From Peromyscus leucopus (lineage: Eukaryota > Chordata > Mammalia > Rodentia > Cricetidae), in contig NC_051071.1 of NCBI RefSeq assembly GCF_004664715.2, positions 86,075,436 to 86,139,435 of the forward strand: a stretch of 64,000 nt of DNA, read 5' to 3'. Shown piece by piece: positions 53,968-64,000 of this stretch. Each line of letters begins with the position of its first letter. The stretch's first letter is position 1. Below the pieces are notes generated by a model. It searched no databases. It was not told where the DNA came from and was given only the letters and a program-made list of their open reading frames with translations. Position numbers and translations under genes: made by a program.

Positions 53968-55919
53968 CATACCACTGTTCTTAAACCTGCAACTGTTCCA
54001 CACACAACTGGTTAGCAGTTCATGTTCACTCTACTTCATGTTCTAAATATTTTGTTCTGAAATGAGAAGTAACTGAGGTTACTTGAGTCCATCAGGGTGA
54101 GATGATAGTCCAAAAGGATAGGCATTCTTGAGAAAAGACTTCAGAGAGCAGTATTGCCTTCTTCACCATGTAAGACCATGCAAGAAGGTCTCTGTCTGTA
54201 ATCCAGGAGGAGGCCCTCCCCAGAAACCAACCGTGTTGACACTTTGATCCTGCCTTCTGAACCACAAGAAAATGATATTTTTATTGTTTGAGCTACCCAG
54301 TCCATAAAACTCTGCAGTTGGAAGTAATTAACTACACACATGCATGAGGCATTGGAGGAGGAGGTCAGAAGAATTTTGAAGTATATTTTAGAAAGAGCTT
54401 CAATCATGAAGGGAATTCTGATAGAAATAAAAACATTGATAGTCATTGTATCAGTAGGAAAGAAGAAAAAATGGGGATCTGGAGAGAAAGTTTTGTCTTT
54501 AAGATTATATGAACAATCTCACACATGAACAGAAATAGATGTCACAGGCCATTCTGATGAAGTGTCTGATGGAAAAAGGGAAAAGAGGACTTTGGAAACT
54601 AGAGGAAAGGTGAGCCACAAAGTTGAAAAGAATTTGCCTGAGTCTATGGTAGTCTGTTAGGTGTATAATGGCTCAAATTGAACAAGCCTGCCATTGTGGG
54701 TCAGTCAGTACTGGGCATGGGGGCATGCTCTGTACCCCAAGTCTCTGAAGCCAAGAGAGGAAGAGTTGAGGGGAGTGAGGGCTGTAATGTCATGCATTTG
54801 GACCCAGTTTTCTCAAACGGAAGCTCTAAAACTCACAGTTCTCAGTGGGCACTGCATTTGGAGAAAGGAAGAACCCACACACCCATCGGATAAGTTAATA
54901 GCTCATCCTGCCCATGCCCATCCTCACCTCCCTCCCCACACCATCCTCAGAAGTCCTGAAACAGCATAAAACTGGCACAACCATTTGGTAGGGAAATCCT
55001 ACAGACCCTGTCAACATATTAAAAGCACATGTTGCTAAAATTCCTTCTCTTGAGGGGAGACATCACCAACATCAGCTCCCTTCTCCTACATCCCAAGGAC
55101 AAACGGAGGTGTGATTCCACTGACGTTCACTCTGGGGAACCAGTGAGTTTGTTAGGCTTGCTTACAGAGCAGTGTGTGAGGGGCTACACTGGAACATGGA
55201 TGACTCTAAAAGCTGCCGCATGACAAGGTCTGTACCCAGCACGCATGTATGCATGATGACTCCCCGGTGGCTGTTCCTCCCCCACCCCCCAGCTTTCCCT
55301 ATCTGTAGCCTCTAGCCTTTCTCAGAGTCTGAGGCCACATTCAGTTATGACAGAATTTCCTACAACAACTTGGGACGGGTGGGTACACACTCAGGTGAGG
55401 GTCCCAGGACCCTCCTTAGCCCCTCCTTGCAAAAAAAGGTTTCAACACAAAATTTCCTTTAGAAACCTATCATTCTGAGTCTCTTGACCTTTTTCTTGTA
55501 AATGGGAATGAATAATTACGATATTTGCAGTGTCTCGTAGGCGAAGCAGAACAAGTGAAGTGATGCATGTGAAGGTTCTTTGTAAAGTGTTTTAACCCAA
55601 AGAGCCATTGTACTTTGGATGAGGTGTGGTTAGGATATGGCTTCGGCCATGCTATATGAAAATGCTGGTAAGCTGGGTCAAAGCTTGAAGACAGTGAGTA
55701 GAGCAATGACCCCAAACTCAGGGCTATTGGTGTGTGAACCCCACGCTTCTAACCACCCCATTGCATTGACCTCTGATCCCTGTCCGTGTAACATCACACA
55801 CCTCGCCATTGTTTCCCTGGACAGTTTCCTTGAAAGTAAGAGTGTTGTGAACACCAATTATCTTTCAAGGTTTTCCCATAAGATGCCTTGTTGACAGGCT
55901 TAAATTAGAAATTCTGGTT
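53968..55919. other. Intergenic, nothing recognised
   Basis: About 2 kb of mostly unique sequence, among the longest repeat-poor stretches in the window. No exon was recognised. Confidence 0.45.
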
Positions 55920-57035
55920 TTTTGGGGGGTTTTTTGCTTTTCATTAATTTATTTTATTTTACCTTTTTTTGAGATTTGATTTTAATTATACTATTTCTCC
56001 CTTCCCTTTCCTCCCTCCACACCCTTCCACACACCCCTCCCTGCTCACCTTCAAATTCATGGCCTCTGTTTTCACTAATCGTTATTATTATCCATAGATG
56101 TATCTGCATGTACATAAATATTTCTAAATATAACCTGTCAATCCATATAATGTTACACGTATGTATGTTTTCAGGGCTAACGGTTGGCGGCCCTGACGAG
56201 GGCCACCTCTCCTGCTCCCGGCTTCACTCAGTGGCCTGTAGTTCTCTGCGTAGGGGTAGGGCCAAGGCCTTCGGGGCTTTGTTCTGTGTGCTTTGTCAGG
56301 TTCACCGGTATCCTTGTTTAGCTCACATTTGGGCAGTCACGCTGGTGAGATTTTATGGGCGTGGCTTCCCATGCTACTAGAAGACAAACTCCCGTCTTCC
56401 ACAAGGATCCACTGGGACCAGGCTGCACAACTCTCCATATCGACTCATGGTTTTCTGTAGTGGTCTCTTTCTGTTACAAAGAGACATATACTTGATGAGG
56501 GAGGAAGATGACACTTACATGTGCACATAAGGTCAAATGTTTATAGGTTATTGTTAGGGATTATTCTGGTTTTGTAAATCAGTGGTTAAAGATTCTCCTC
56601 CAATAACCATGGTTTCACTAGCACTGGTTAACTAGGTAGGTTTTCTGTACCAGGCATGGAATCTCTCTTGTTGTAGGGGTCTTAAGTCCAATTAGAGGAC
56701 TGCACCAGTCGGGTGGTTATTGATGTAGTTCGAAGGTGTCATAGTTGGGTGGGACTGTTGGTTGCTTCTCTTCTTTGGAAGATGCATGGCGCCTTCTGAA
56801 GCCATAAAAGGAACCTCCTTAGGGAGGGGGCATTCAGGTAGGTTGCTCAGGGACCTTTGGGTCCTATTTCTGAGGTGCATGATGTCTTTAGCTATAGGGA
56901 TTCACTTTCTACTTCTAGGGGGTAACCTAGGGTAACAGTGACTGACTTTATATTTGGAAGTCTCTTAGCCCTAGCCAACACCTCAAAAGAGGGCTTCTCC
57001 CATCAGGTACTGGGGTTTTGTTTAGTGGTTTGTCT
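55920..57035 (-). mobile_element. L1 3'-UTR-type fragment (minus)
   Basis: 'attcatggcctctgttttca' 'ctaatcgttattatt', 'caatccatataatgttacac' 'gtatgtatgttttcagggct', 'gattttatgggcgtggcttc', 'gatgcatggcgccttctgaa' follow a rodent L1 3'-UTR segment that I recognise in antisense. Heavily mutated. Confidence 0.6.
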
Positions 57036-57039
57036 TAGT

Positions 57040-57385
57040 CAGTATTCTATTGCTGTGAAGAGATGTCATGACCATGCCAACTCTTATAAGAGAAAGAATT
57101 TAATTGGGGCTTTCTTACTGTTTCTGAGGTTTAATCCATTATCATCATGGTGGGAAGCATGGTGGTACATAGGCAGACATGGTGCTGGAGCAAGTAGCTA
57201 AGAGTTCTACATCAAATCCACAGGCAGCAGGAGGAAGAGAGAGCCACTGGGTCTGGCTTGGGCCTTTGAAATCTCAAAGCCCGCCCCCTCCAGCGACACA
57301 CTTCCTCCAGCAAGGCCACACCTCTTAATCCTTTCAAATAGAACCACTCCCTGGTGACTAAGCATTCAAATCAAATTACATGTAT
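57040..57385 (-). repeat. Family R copy (minus), complete
   Basis: Plus-strand 'cttagtcagtattctattgc' 'tgtgaagagatgtcatgacc' through 'aatccattatcatcatggtg' 'ggaagcatggtggtac', 'ctccagcgacacacttcctc' 'cagcaaggccacacctctta' to 'ggtgactaagcattcaaatc'. It is the best full-length reference for the family in this window and has no expansion. Confidence 0.85.
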
Positions 57386-57849
57386 TATTTTTAGGGAAAT
57401 GGTTAATCATATGATTCCTTTTGGCTTTTTTAGCCATCTATTTTGTTATTTTACCTCTCTCCCTCCCTCCTCCTATATTGAACTTTTCCCCTTTAAATCA
57501 GAAATGCTTACCTCCAACTTATATAGAGAGCTGGAAGAGGTAGCAGAGAAGATAGGTCAGGCCACAAAAGCTAGCTATAGGAAGGGTATGCAGGCAACCA
57601 GGAACACTTGGTGAGGCGGAGCTTTTCTTCCCTTGGCAAGCTGGGATGGCACAGGCAAGTCCCTCAGGACGGTCTGATGTGGGAAGCAGCTCAGATGCCC
57701 ACCTAAGAGGGCAACTTTCCTCAGTCTTGAATCCTCGGGAAGCAGTTCTGGGGGAGCAGTAGCAGGTCTCTGTACACCCTGTCCCCATGACTGTGGGAAA
57801 CAGAAGTTAACACCAAAGCCAAAATAGATGCCATAAAAATAACACCATT
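57386..57849. other. Intergenic, nothing recognised
   Basis: No gene or repeat was recognised. Confidence 0.4.
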
Positions 57850-57997
57850 GCCAGGGCGGTGGTGGCACATGCCTTTAATCCCAGCACTCAGGAGGCAGAG
57901 CCAGGCGGATCTCTGTGAGTTCGAGGCCAACCTGGTCTACAGAGTGAGCTCCAGGACAGGCACCAAAACTACACAGAGAAACCCTGTCTTGAAAAAC
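57850..57997 (+). repeat. B1 SINE, cricetid-type variant
   Basis: 'ggcacatgcctttaatccca' 'gcactcaggaggc', 'aggacaggcaccaaaactac' 'acagagaaaccctgtc'. The 'gcaccaaaactac' variant supports the cricetid assignment. Confidence 0.95.
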
Positions 57998-58004
57998 TGA
58001 AAAA

Positions 58005-58047
<43 letters not shown>
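57998..58047 (+). repeat. (AAAT)n microsatellite
   Basis: About 12 units in the tail of the B1. Confidence 0.95.
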
Positions 58048-58504
58048 CACCATCATCACTTGCCTCTCACACTGCCCAGCAAATCCCTTCCTAAGAGCTA
58101 AGTAATTCTAAGACCACTGCCGTGGAATCTCTTCAAACTAGCCAAAAGTGTCTCCTGGTCCAGCGTCTGCCATGCGCTCCGGGACTCCTGGAAACCCTTC
58201 AGCAGGTCAAACCATAGCAGGAGCGACAGGCGAGGCGTGGGAATCATTGCATGTCAGATTTTGTGTCACGGAACACAAACGTAGTAAGTGAAGAAAAATG
58301 AAGGATTAAAAAGAAAAAGGAAAGAAAAAAGACCTTGAAGAAAGTCTGCAAAGAGAAAGTGCATTAAAGCCAGTTATGGTTGAATACATTGTAATGTATT
58401 TTAATTAAAATATGAAATCATTACCAGAGCTTCTTTTAATACATGTTAAACTTAATGTCCTTTTAAAAGTAAAGTGAAAAATTAAGAAAAGTGAATACCC
58501 ATGT
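58048..58504. other. Intergenic, nothing recognised
   Basis: AT-rich in its second half; no recognised feature. Confidence 0.4.
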
Positions 58505-59050
58505 GTATTAGTCGAAGTTCTCTAGAGAAACAGTACTAATAGAATTAATCTGTCTTATCTCTTTCTACTATCTATCTATCATATCTATCATCTATCTACC
58601 ATCTATCTATCATCTACCTATCTACCATCTATCTATAATTTATCATCTACCTACCATCTATCATCTATTTATCTACCTACCTATAAGATTTATTAGAGTG
58701 CCTTGCAGGATATGTTCTGAATATTCCAACAATGGCTGTCTTCTGATGTGAAGTCCAAGAATACAAAAGTTGTTCAGACTATGAGTCTGGATGTCTCAGC
58801 TGGTCTTCAGTATATTCAGGAATTCCAAAGAAGGCTCCTACAGCAGTGAAGGAGTGAACTTGCCAGCAAGAGCAAGCTCAAGTGAGAGCTTCCTCCTCCT
58901 GTGTTCTTCACAGAGGGTGCCCCCAGGTGTGGCCCAGATTTAAGGTGGCTCTTCCTACCTCAAGTGATCCAATCAAGAAAAACAATCCCTCACAGGGTTT
59001 TAGCTCCAGATGTAGTCAAGTTGACAATCACTATTAGCCATCACACCATA
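58505..59050 (-). repeat. Ancient/rodent interspersed repeat with (CTAT)n
   Basis: 'gtgtattagtcgaagttctc' 'tagagaaacagtactaatag' opens the element. A (CTAT)n-rich stretch (58568-58683) is followed by 'aagatttattagagtgcctt' and it ends 'gtagtcaagttgacaatcac' 'tattagccatcaca'. Both ends fit one repeat in reverse. Confidence 0.65.
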
Positions 59051-59751
59051 TATGTCAAAACATAAAACTCAAAACATGAACACCAAATAATTTCCCACCA
59101 GGCCATACATTGCTATCCATTTGTTTCTCATTCACTTCTTCAGCAGACACTGCTGACTGTCTGAGGGTAAGAGCTGGCTCCGTGGCAAGACCTTAGTCTG
59201 TGGTTCTATCGATCATTCAACTAGAGTCAATATCTATAATGAAGACAGAAATAAATTACCATCTCAGCCCAAATACAGGGAGTGGCAGAACTCACCGAAG
59301 GGCTCTGCACGGTCCCTCTTCCCTGGGTGGAAAAACACTATTCTGTTAAGCTCACTGTCTTCTCTCGTCCCTCTCAGTAGGCTTTACCCCCACCCTACTG
59401 CAGAGGGGGAAGACAGAAAGAGAACCCCGAGGAGTTGCCTGGGGGAGGGAAAGGAAAGTGTTGAGCTGCCTCCCTGAGCCAGGGTGATGAAGGGCTAGAG
59501 TCTGTAACAGCTAGAAGGGGCCAGGAGGCCAGCCTCCTTACTATTCACTTTACAGATGGCTTATCCACTTACTGGAGGCCACAGAGATAATGGGCACTGC
59601 TGGAGCTAGAACACTGGCTCCCCAACTTCGTGGAAAAGTTTACAATCCTCCTTTCGGCTGGATGGAATCCATAGCCAAAGAGTCAACCCACCACAGCCTT
59701 CTGTGGCCTCTTCTGCTGTTATTTTATCTTCCTATATGGAAGTACTTCAAC
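59051..59751. other. Intergenic, nothing recognised
   Basis: No gene or repeat was recognised. Confidence 0.4.
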
Positions 59752-59837
59752 TGGGCGGTGGTGGCACACGCCTTTAATCCCAGCACTCGGGAACTACAAA
59801 GAGAAACCCTGTCTCGGGAAAACAACAACAAAAAACA
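59752..59837 (+). repeat. Internally deleted B1 SINE
   Basis: The head 'ggcggtggtggcacacgcct' 'ttaatcccagcactcggga' joins directly to the tail 'actacaaagagaaaccctgt' 'ctcgg'. About 60-70 bases of the normal middle are missing. Confidence 0.9.
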
Positions 59838-59856
59838 CCCCCCCCCCCCCCCCCCC
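59838..59856 (+). repeat. Poly-C run (19 C)
   Basis: An uninterrupted homopolymer within the B1 tail. Confidence 0.95.
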
Positions 59857-60639
59857 GAGAAAAAGATTTAAATGAAAGTACTTTATCTCCAAAAATGTAG
59901 AACAATTAGCCTAATTACTCGAGGTCTTCTGTTTTTACCAAAACAAAAACAAACAAAACAAACCCTGAAACCAAAACCAAATATACACACATAACATGTA
60001 TATCACTTGCAGGACTTATTCTCATACCTTCCATTAGTTTTAAGTGATATTTATTTACGTGTATGAGTGTAAATGGAGAGATCAGTGGTCAGCTTTCTGG
60101 AGGCAGTTCTCTACTTCCCCCAGGTAGGCAGGGCTTGGGAACTGAACTTGAGTCCTCAGGCTTGGCTGATGTCTCTACCCGCTGAGCCCTCTCCAACCCT
60201 TCTCAATCATTTTTGCTACCCTGCCTCCAAAGAACAAATTATACTTTCTCTACACTTTTGGAAAGTGAAGCTGGTAACCCTAGCTGAACTTGACGGCTTT
60301 AAAGATCTGTTGGGCCAGGCAAAGAAATGCCAATCTGTTTCTCATTGTGTCTTCCTCTGACGTTTGAATTTTGCTGGCTAGTTATTAGAATTTAAGAACA
60401 ACATATTCCTCATTTTCACCTTGTCAGTAATGACCTGGGAGATTGTTGACTAGTTACAATGAAGGTGCTCCTTTGACCCTTCGCGGAAGGCGTGTCCTGT
60501 CTTTAATAACCAGCTAGCAGACGCATGTAAAGAAGACTAAGCACCTGCTAACAGGATTTAGCCTGGAATTAAGGCAGATCATGTGTCCATCCTGTTCCAG
60601 CTTTAGCGTCCCAAGGTCCTTGTCTTTCAGAGACAAGGT
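59857..60639. other. Intergenic upstream of the CpG island, one worn SINE
   Basis: About 60045-60205 ('ggaactgaacttgagtcctc', 'acccgctgagccctctccaa') looks like a B3/B4-type SINE in reverse. The remaining 430 bases leading into the CpG island are unrecognised and may include distal promoter. Confidence 0.45.
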
Positions 60640-61033
60640 TGGCGGTGGCGCCCTAAGGCATCCAAGGTTCTCGGTGGGACCTACTAGGGTCGAACATGTT
60701 GTGAGATTCAAACACCCGAGTTTCCCCGGTACAGAACCTCGGTACGACACTGAAACTATTAGCCAACTCATCCCCAGGCACCGGGGGTGGCAAAGCAAGG
60801 GCTGGAACGCGGAGCCGACGGGTCTGTCCTGCCGAGCAAGTTTCTGCTTGGGGACGCCTTGCGAAGCTCCGCCACGCCGCGGCGTCTCTAGCTGGGCCGA
60901 GTCCCTTGAAAGAGTCGGCGGCGCCGTCGAGGGCTTCCCGTCCCTGGTTCTCGCCTCCCGGTCCTCCAGCCCCCGGCCCGTGCCCGGGTCCCGTGCGCCC
61001 AGGGCGCACCTTTCCGGGCCCCCACCTGCGCGC

Positions 61034-61110
61034 GGGGCGGGGCCGGGGCCCTGACGTCACCGCCCGGGGCGGGGCCTCGGGCACCGCAGTGCAGCGCCGA
61101 GGGGCGGGGC
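61034..61110 (+). promoter_or_regulatory. CRE flanked by three GC boxes
   Basis: Order: GC box, 8-base gap, TGACGTCA, 6-base gap, GC box, 25-base gap, GC box. The spacing and consensus quality make this the likely core-proximal promoter of Cds1. Confidence 0.7.
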
Positions 61111-61401
61111 CTGCGGCGCGTGACCGTGCTGCGGGAGCTCGGGGCGGCGGGAAGGTGGGGCGGCGGGAAGGAAGGTGGGGCGGGCGAGCCGGCGAGCGGG
61201 CGGGCCGGCCAGGGTGGCGCGGTTCGCCAGGCGCGAGGAGGGCCGGGCTGCTCCTCCGCCCTCTGGGGCCAGTGCGTGGAGCCGCGCACCTGGCAACGGC
61301 GCCGCGTCCCCGCCCGCCCGCCCGCCCGCGCCTCTCGCCCGCCCGCGCCGCCCGCGCCGCCCGCACCCCTGCCGGCGGCGGCCTCGAGCGCTCGCTCGTT
61401 G

Positions 61402-61419
61402 ATGCCGTTCTCGGGGTGA
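61402..61419 (+). promoter_or_regulatory. Minimal upstream ORF in the Cds1 5' UTR
   Basis: ATG CCG TTC TCG GGG TGA encodes five residues (MPFSG) and stops 64 bases before the main ATG. It matters only if transcription starts upstream of 61402. A stop this close permits reinitiation, so it could dampen translation of Cds1. This is inference. Confidence 0.45.
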
Positions 61420-61483
61420 CCCGGCGCGGCTCCGCGGTGGCGGGGCGCTAGACGACGCCAGCCCAGCGACGCGGGAGCGGGAC

Positions 61484-61599
61484 ATGCTGGAGCTGCGGCA
61501 CCGCGGGGGCTGCCCCGGCCCCGGGGGAGCGGGGACGCCGCCACCCCGCGAGGGAGAGGCGGCCGGCGGCGACACGAAACCGAGAGCACCAGCGACAAA
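61484..61599 (+). CDS. Cds1: Cds1 first coding exon (phosphatidate cytidylyltransferase 1), one base short
   Basis: CDS1 converts phosphatidic acid and CTP to CDP-diacylglycerol in the ER membrane, feeding phosphatidylinositol and cardiolipin synthesis. The protein has about 460 residues with many membrane segments; only the N-terminal cytosolic piece is here. From ATG 61484 (G at -3) it reads MLELRHRGGCPGPGGAG, TPPPREGEAAGGD, matching rodent CDS1 as I know it. The family then continues HETESTSDK and splices after that Lys. Here the codons after Asp30 read T-K-P-R-A-P-A-T. One C is missing from an expected GACCAC (61571-61575 reads GACAC), giving 116 bases instead of 117. The family peptide is present in the next frame and the donor AAA|GTGAGT at 61600 is intact. 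The other exons lie beyond the window. This is either an assembly or sequencing error or a true frameshift. Confidence 0.92.
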
Positions 61600-64000
61600 G
61601 TGAGTGAGTGAGTGGGGCGGGGCCGGGGCCGCGCCCCCCGGAGCGGGCGTGCCGCGGGGGTCCTGCGTGTCCGTCCCCCACCCCGCCTCCCGGGACTTCT
61701 TCCCCCGATCCCCCCCTTCCACTCCTCCCCGCTCCGGGGTCGGGATGGAACCCGTCACCGCGGGCGCCCCGGCTGTCTTGTGGCCGCCACCTCTCTCTCC
61801 TTTCCTTGGTAGGGCGACAAAGTTGGGAGTAAACTTAAGACGGGCACCTTGGGCTCCGGGCTGTCATTGGAGCCTGACGCAGACGGGCTCTGGAGCTGCT
61901 CCAAGCTGCGCTTTCGTTTCTCTGTTCTTTTTCCGGGCAGATAGATTCCGGAGGGCTGAGGCTGTCGTGCACCGGGAGCGCGTGAGTGCCTGGCACTCAG
62001 GGCAGTAGTCGTCCCACCCCTGGTTTTCATTTAAGCGAACAGGCTAATTCCAGACTTTGTGTACCCCTCACCTTTAAAATAGATTAACCTTGCATGCAGA
62101 GGTAGTATCATTATTATAGTTAAGGCTACAAAGTGTCAAGAGTTTAGGTGTGTTTCCTAAACTGGTGCCAGTAAGAACTTTTGGAGGAAAAAAAACCCTG
62201 CAGTTTTATCACCGTATGAAATAGGTAGATTGGGAAATTGGGCCAGAGAATGCATTTATTATAAAAGCTTATGTTTACAGAATTCCACTCTGCTTGAGAA
62301 ACTCAAAACTTTTGAAATCATTCTTAGAATTCTTTTGTGGAAGATCGGGTGTGGTGGTGTTTGCCCGTAGTCCCAGCACTAGGGGATAGGGAGAGGTGGA
62401 GGCAGGGAAATCGTTCTTAGCTCTGTAGTAAGCTCAACGCTGGCCCTGGTATCAAAAAACAAACAAACAAACAAATTACTCAAGTTGTCTTGGGATGGCC
62501 CAAGGTCAAGCTCACTGCGTTTTGGTACTGGAACCCAACTTTCCCATCTACGTCTGAGACAACCCTTGCAGCCTGATTGTTCCTCTCAAAACTTATGTTA
62601 ATGAACTTGATGGAGCTTGAGTTACAAATCTGTGCTTAGATAACACGGAAGCAATAAATAGGAAGGTGATTTTAGGATCCGAACTTCAGACTCAATGAGT
62701 TGGCAGCTGCTTTCCTGTTCTTGAGGGGCATGAGGATGAAGTGAGAGTCTGGGAAGTCTGGGAAGTACATGTGCCAAGGAAATAGACAAAATGCATTTCC
62801 CGGCTCTGGAAGGTTGAAAACTGGATGCAGTGGGCTAAGAACAGCCTTTGTGAAAACTGCCTTGGAAACTAGACCAAAAATAGAATTAATTAGGTTGGGA
62901 TTTTGTTTTAGCACTGGTATCCTTTGGAATCAAGGAAATACCAGCCTCCTCAAGTTGACTTCTTTAACTGGAGAAAGCTAACGAGCTCTTATTAAGACAA
63001 AGCATGTCCCCGAAAACGGGAAACAGTGCATAAAATAGCTTTTGAATTTATTTTCTTACATTTCAAACACCATAGTGTATTTAAGATAGGAATGGCGTCT
63101 GTGGCGTCCTTGGACTCATTAGAGTCCTCGGCATCTCCCTCGGTGACTTGTTTACTCCGCTGGCCTGTGTGTTTCTGTATGAGTGCTGTGTTGTTAGCTG
63201 TCGTTGATAGAGATTTTGGTGGATGTGGCTTTCCGAGATGAAGTGTGTCCATCCGTAACTGGTTCTGTCATGAGTTCTTAGACGAGGGTGAGCGTGTTCA
63301 AACTGTGCGGAAATGTCGCTGTACTTCCAGATCCCTGTCTCAAGGAGCCCTTGACTCGCTAGGCTCTAAGGCCTTGAGCTGTATCCTCTGTCTGTCCTTT
63401 CTTATCGGGGTGTGTATTTGAACACACCTATATTTCCAGGTCAAGGGCTATTTTTAAATCAGTTGCCTGTTGGAGGCTGGTTAATATTTGGTCCATCGAA
63501 ACTCTTTAAGTGCTGTTCTGTTCAAGAGCCAGTCAAGAAGAAGGAAAAAAAAAAAAACCTTTTGAAATTAATGCAAGAAGTGGAGGAGGTGCTTTCTATC
63601 CTGCTGTTAAAATGCACTCCCGAGCTTTGCCATTTTGTAGCCTTTATAATCGTATTGTTAAGTTGACATTTCCATTGTTCAGGACCCCGAGACTTCTGCC
63701 CAGAGAAAGCTCCGTGTCCCAGAGAATTAACGTGTGAAAAAAAGTGCTCCTTTACCTCAAGGAGAATGTACCAGGACTTGAAATGGCCAAGCAGTACCCG
63801 ACAGAGAACAAGGACCCCCTCGCCCAGCCCTACCCTGGAGCCTTGTGTGGGTTAGATTCAGTAGACAGCTGTGAAGACCTTGTAAGCATCTCGGGCCTGA
63901 ATGAACTCTACTTGGAGAATGTAGAAGCTTTAAAGAGGGTTGAAGTAGGAAGTCAAGATGCCTGGGAATTCAGTCATGTGGACTAGGGTTAGGGCAGGGG
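61600..64000 (+). other. Cds1: Cds1 intron 1 (5' part)
   Basis: It begins GTGAGTGAGTGAGTGG, three overlapping GTGAGT donors at 61600, 61604 and 61608. The family-consistent exon end uses the first. The first 230 bases stay CpG-rich. Beyond 62,050 the sequence is ordinary unique intron with one old B1-like element. The expected exon 2 start (ETDIDDRYGDL) was not found in the window. Open frames at 63.0-64.0 kb, including an 80-codon frame at 63744-63986, show no CDS1 resemblance. Confidence 0.8.
62345..62472 (+). repeat. Old B1/PB1-like SINE in Cds1 intron 1
   Basis: 'gatcgggtgtggtggtgttt' 'gcccgtagtcccagcac', 'ggtggaggcagggaaatcg', and a (CAAA)n tail after 'tggtatcaaaaaac'. Confidence 0.75.

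Larger units (their letters stand above)
60640..61830 (+). promoter_or_regulatory. Cds1: CpG island promoter of Cds1
   Basis: About 1.2 kb is very GC-rich with dense CpG, unlike any other part of the window. It has a full CRE palindrome TGACGTCA at 61052-61059 and GGGGCGGGGC (Sp/KLF GC box) at 61034-61043, 61066-61075 and 61101-61110, with a fourth in intron 1 at 61614-61623. No TATA box is evident. This is a CpG-island promoter typical of a broadly expressed gene. Transcription probably begins somewhere in 61,100-61,450; the exact site cannot be read from sequence. CREB/ATF control is inferred from the CRE. Confidence 0.88.

Noticed and set aside
60906..61451. 181-codon plus-strand frame in the CpG island
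   Set aside because: Same GC effect. It covers the promoter and 5' UTR and shows no family resemblance.
60653..61758. Long minus-strand frames of 233-237 codons through the CpG island
   Set aside because: GC-rich DNA has few stop codons. The sequence is low-complexity Arg/Pro/Ala/Gly, and it opposes a recognised Cds1 exon.
62085..62140. U4-snRNA-like words ('gcagaggtagtatcattatt')
   Set aside because: Only a short partial similarity, with no further U4 sequence or A tail.
63744..63986. 80-codon frame near the window end as a Cds1 exon
   Set aside because: It does not contain the expected exon 2 sequence (ETDIDDRYGDL) or a matching acceptor; it lies in intron 1.
63983..63994. Telomere-like TAGGGTTAGGG
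   Set aside because: Less than two units; chance.

Overview
The window is mammalian nuclear DNA from a muroid rodent, most likely a cricetid (hamster, vole or deer-mouse type). B1, B2, B3, B4 and ID SINEs, rodent L1 pieces and ERV LTRs occur throughout. Several B1 copies carry the 'GGACAGGCACCAAAACTAC' variant, and the full B2 at 46.4 kb ends in 'GCATAATAAATC'. Both are features I associate with cricetids rather than Mus. There is no bacterial-style gene organisation. Most open frames in the first 60 kb are repeats read by chance.

Layout. Positions 1-60,600 are intergenic: no intact coding gene was recognised. This stretch holds about 50 SINEs, at least nine solo or fragmentary ERV LTRs in four families (called LTR-A to LTR-D here), L1 fragments, two URR1-type hAT elements, six pieces of one old rodent repeat (called family R here) and many microsatellites. 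It also holds one clear processed pseudogene (RPL24, 6.6-7.1 kb, minus strand) and one unidentified mRNA-like remnant (30.5-31.4 kb, minus strand). The most unusual part is 16.2-19.6 kb. There a 31-bp minisatellite, a fold-back (inverted) pair of family R fragments and a 2.5-kb mosaic array of CCTG and CTG modules lie side by side.

Positions 60,640-61,830 form a CpG island with a consensus CRE and GC boxes. It contains the first coding exon of Cds1 (CDP-diacylglycerol synthase 1, phosphatidate cytidylyltransferase 1) on the plus strand, followed by a GTGAGT donor and the start of a long intron 1 running to the window end. Exon 1 matches the rodent CDS1 N-terminus residue for residue up to Asp30. 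It then lacks one base, so the reading frame is lost before the splice donor. This is either an assembly error in GC-rich sequence or a real lesion. From memory, Cds1 lies downstream of Nkx6-1 in other mammals, which would fit the gene-poor upstream region; no Nkx6-1 exon was seen.

Functionally, the only gene with a likely product is Cds1, an ER enzyme that makes CDP-diacylglycerol for phosphatidylinositol and cardiolipin synthesis. Much of the rest records repeat insertion, nesting and tandem expansion. Three expansions can be traced to short seed motifs inside older repeats: the CTG/CCTG array and CT runs in family R, and a GGC run in the head of a B1.
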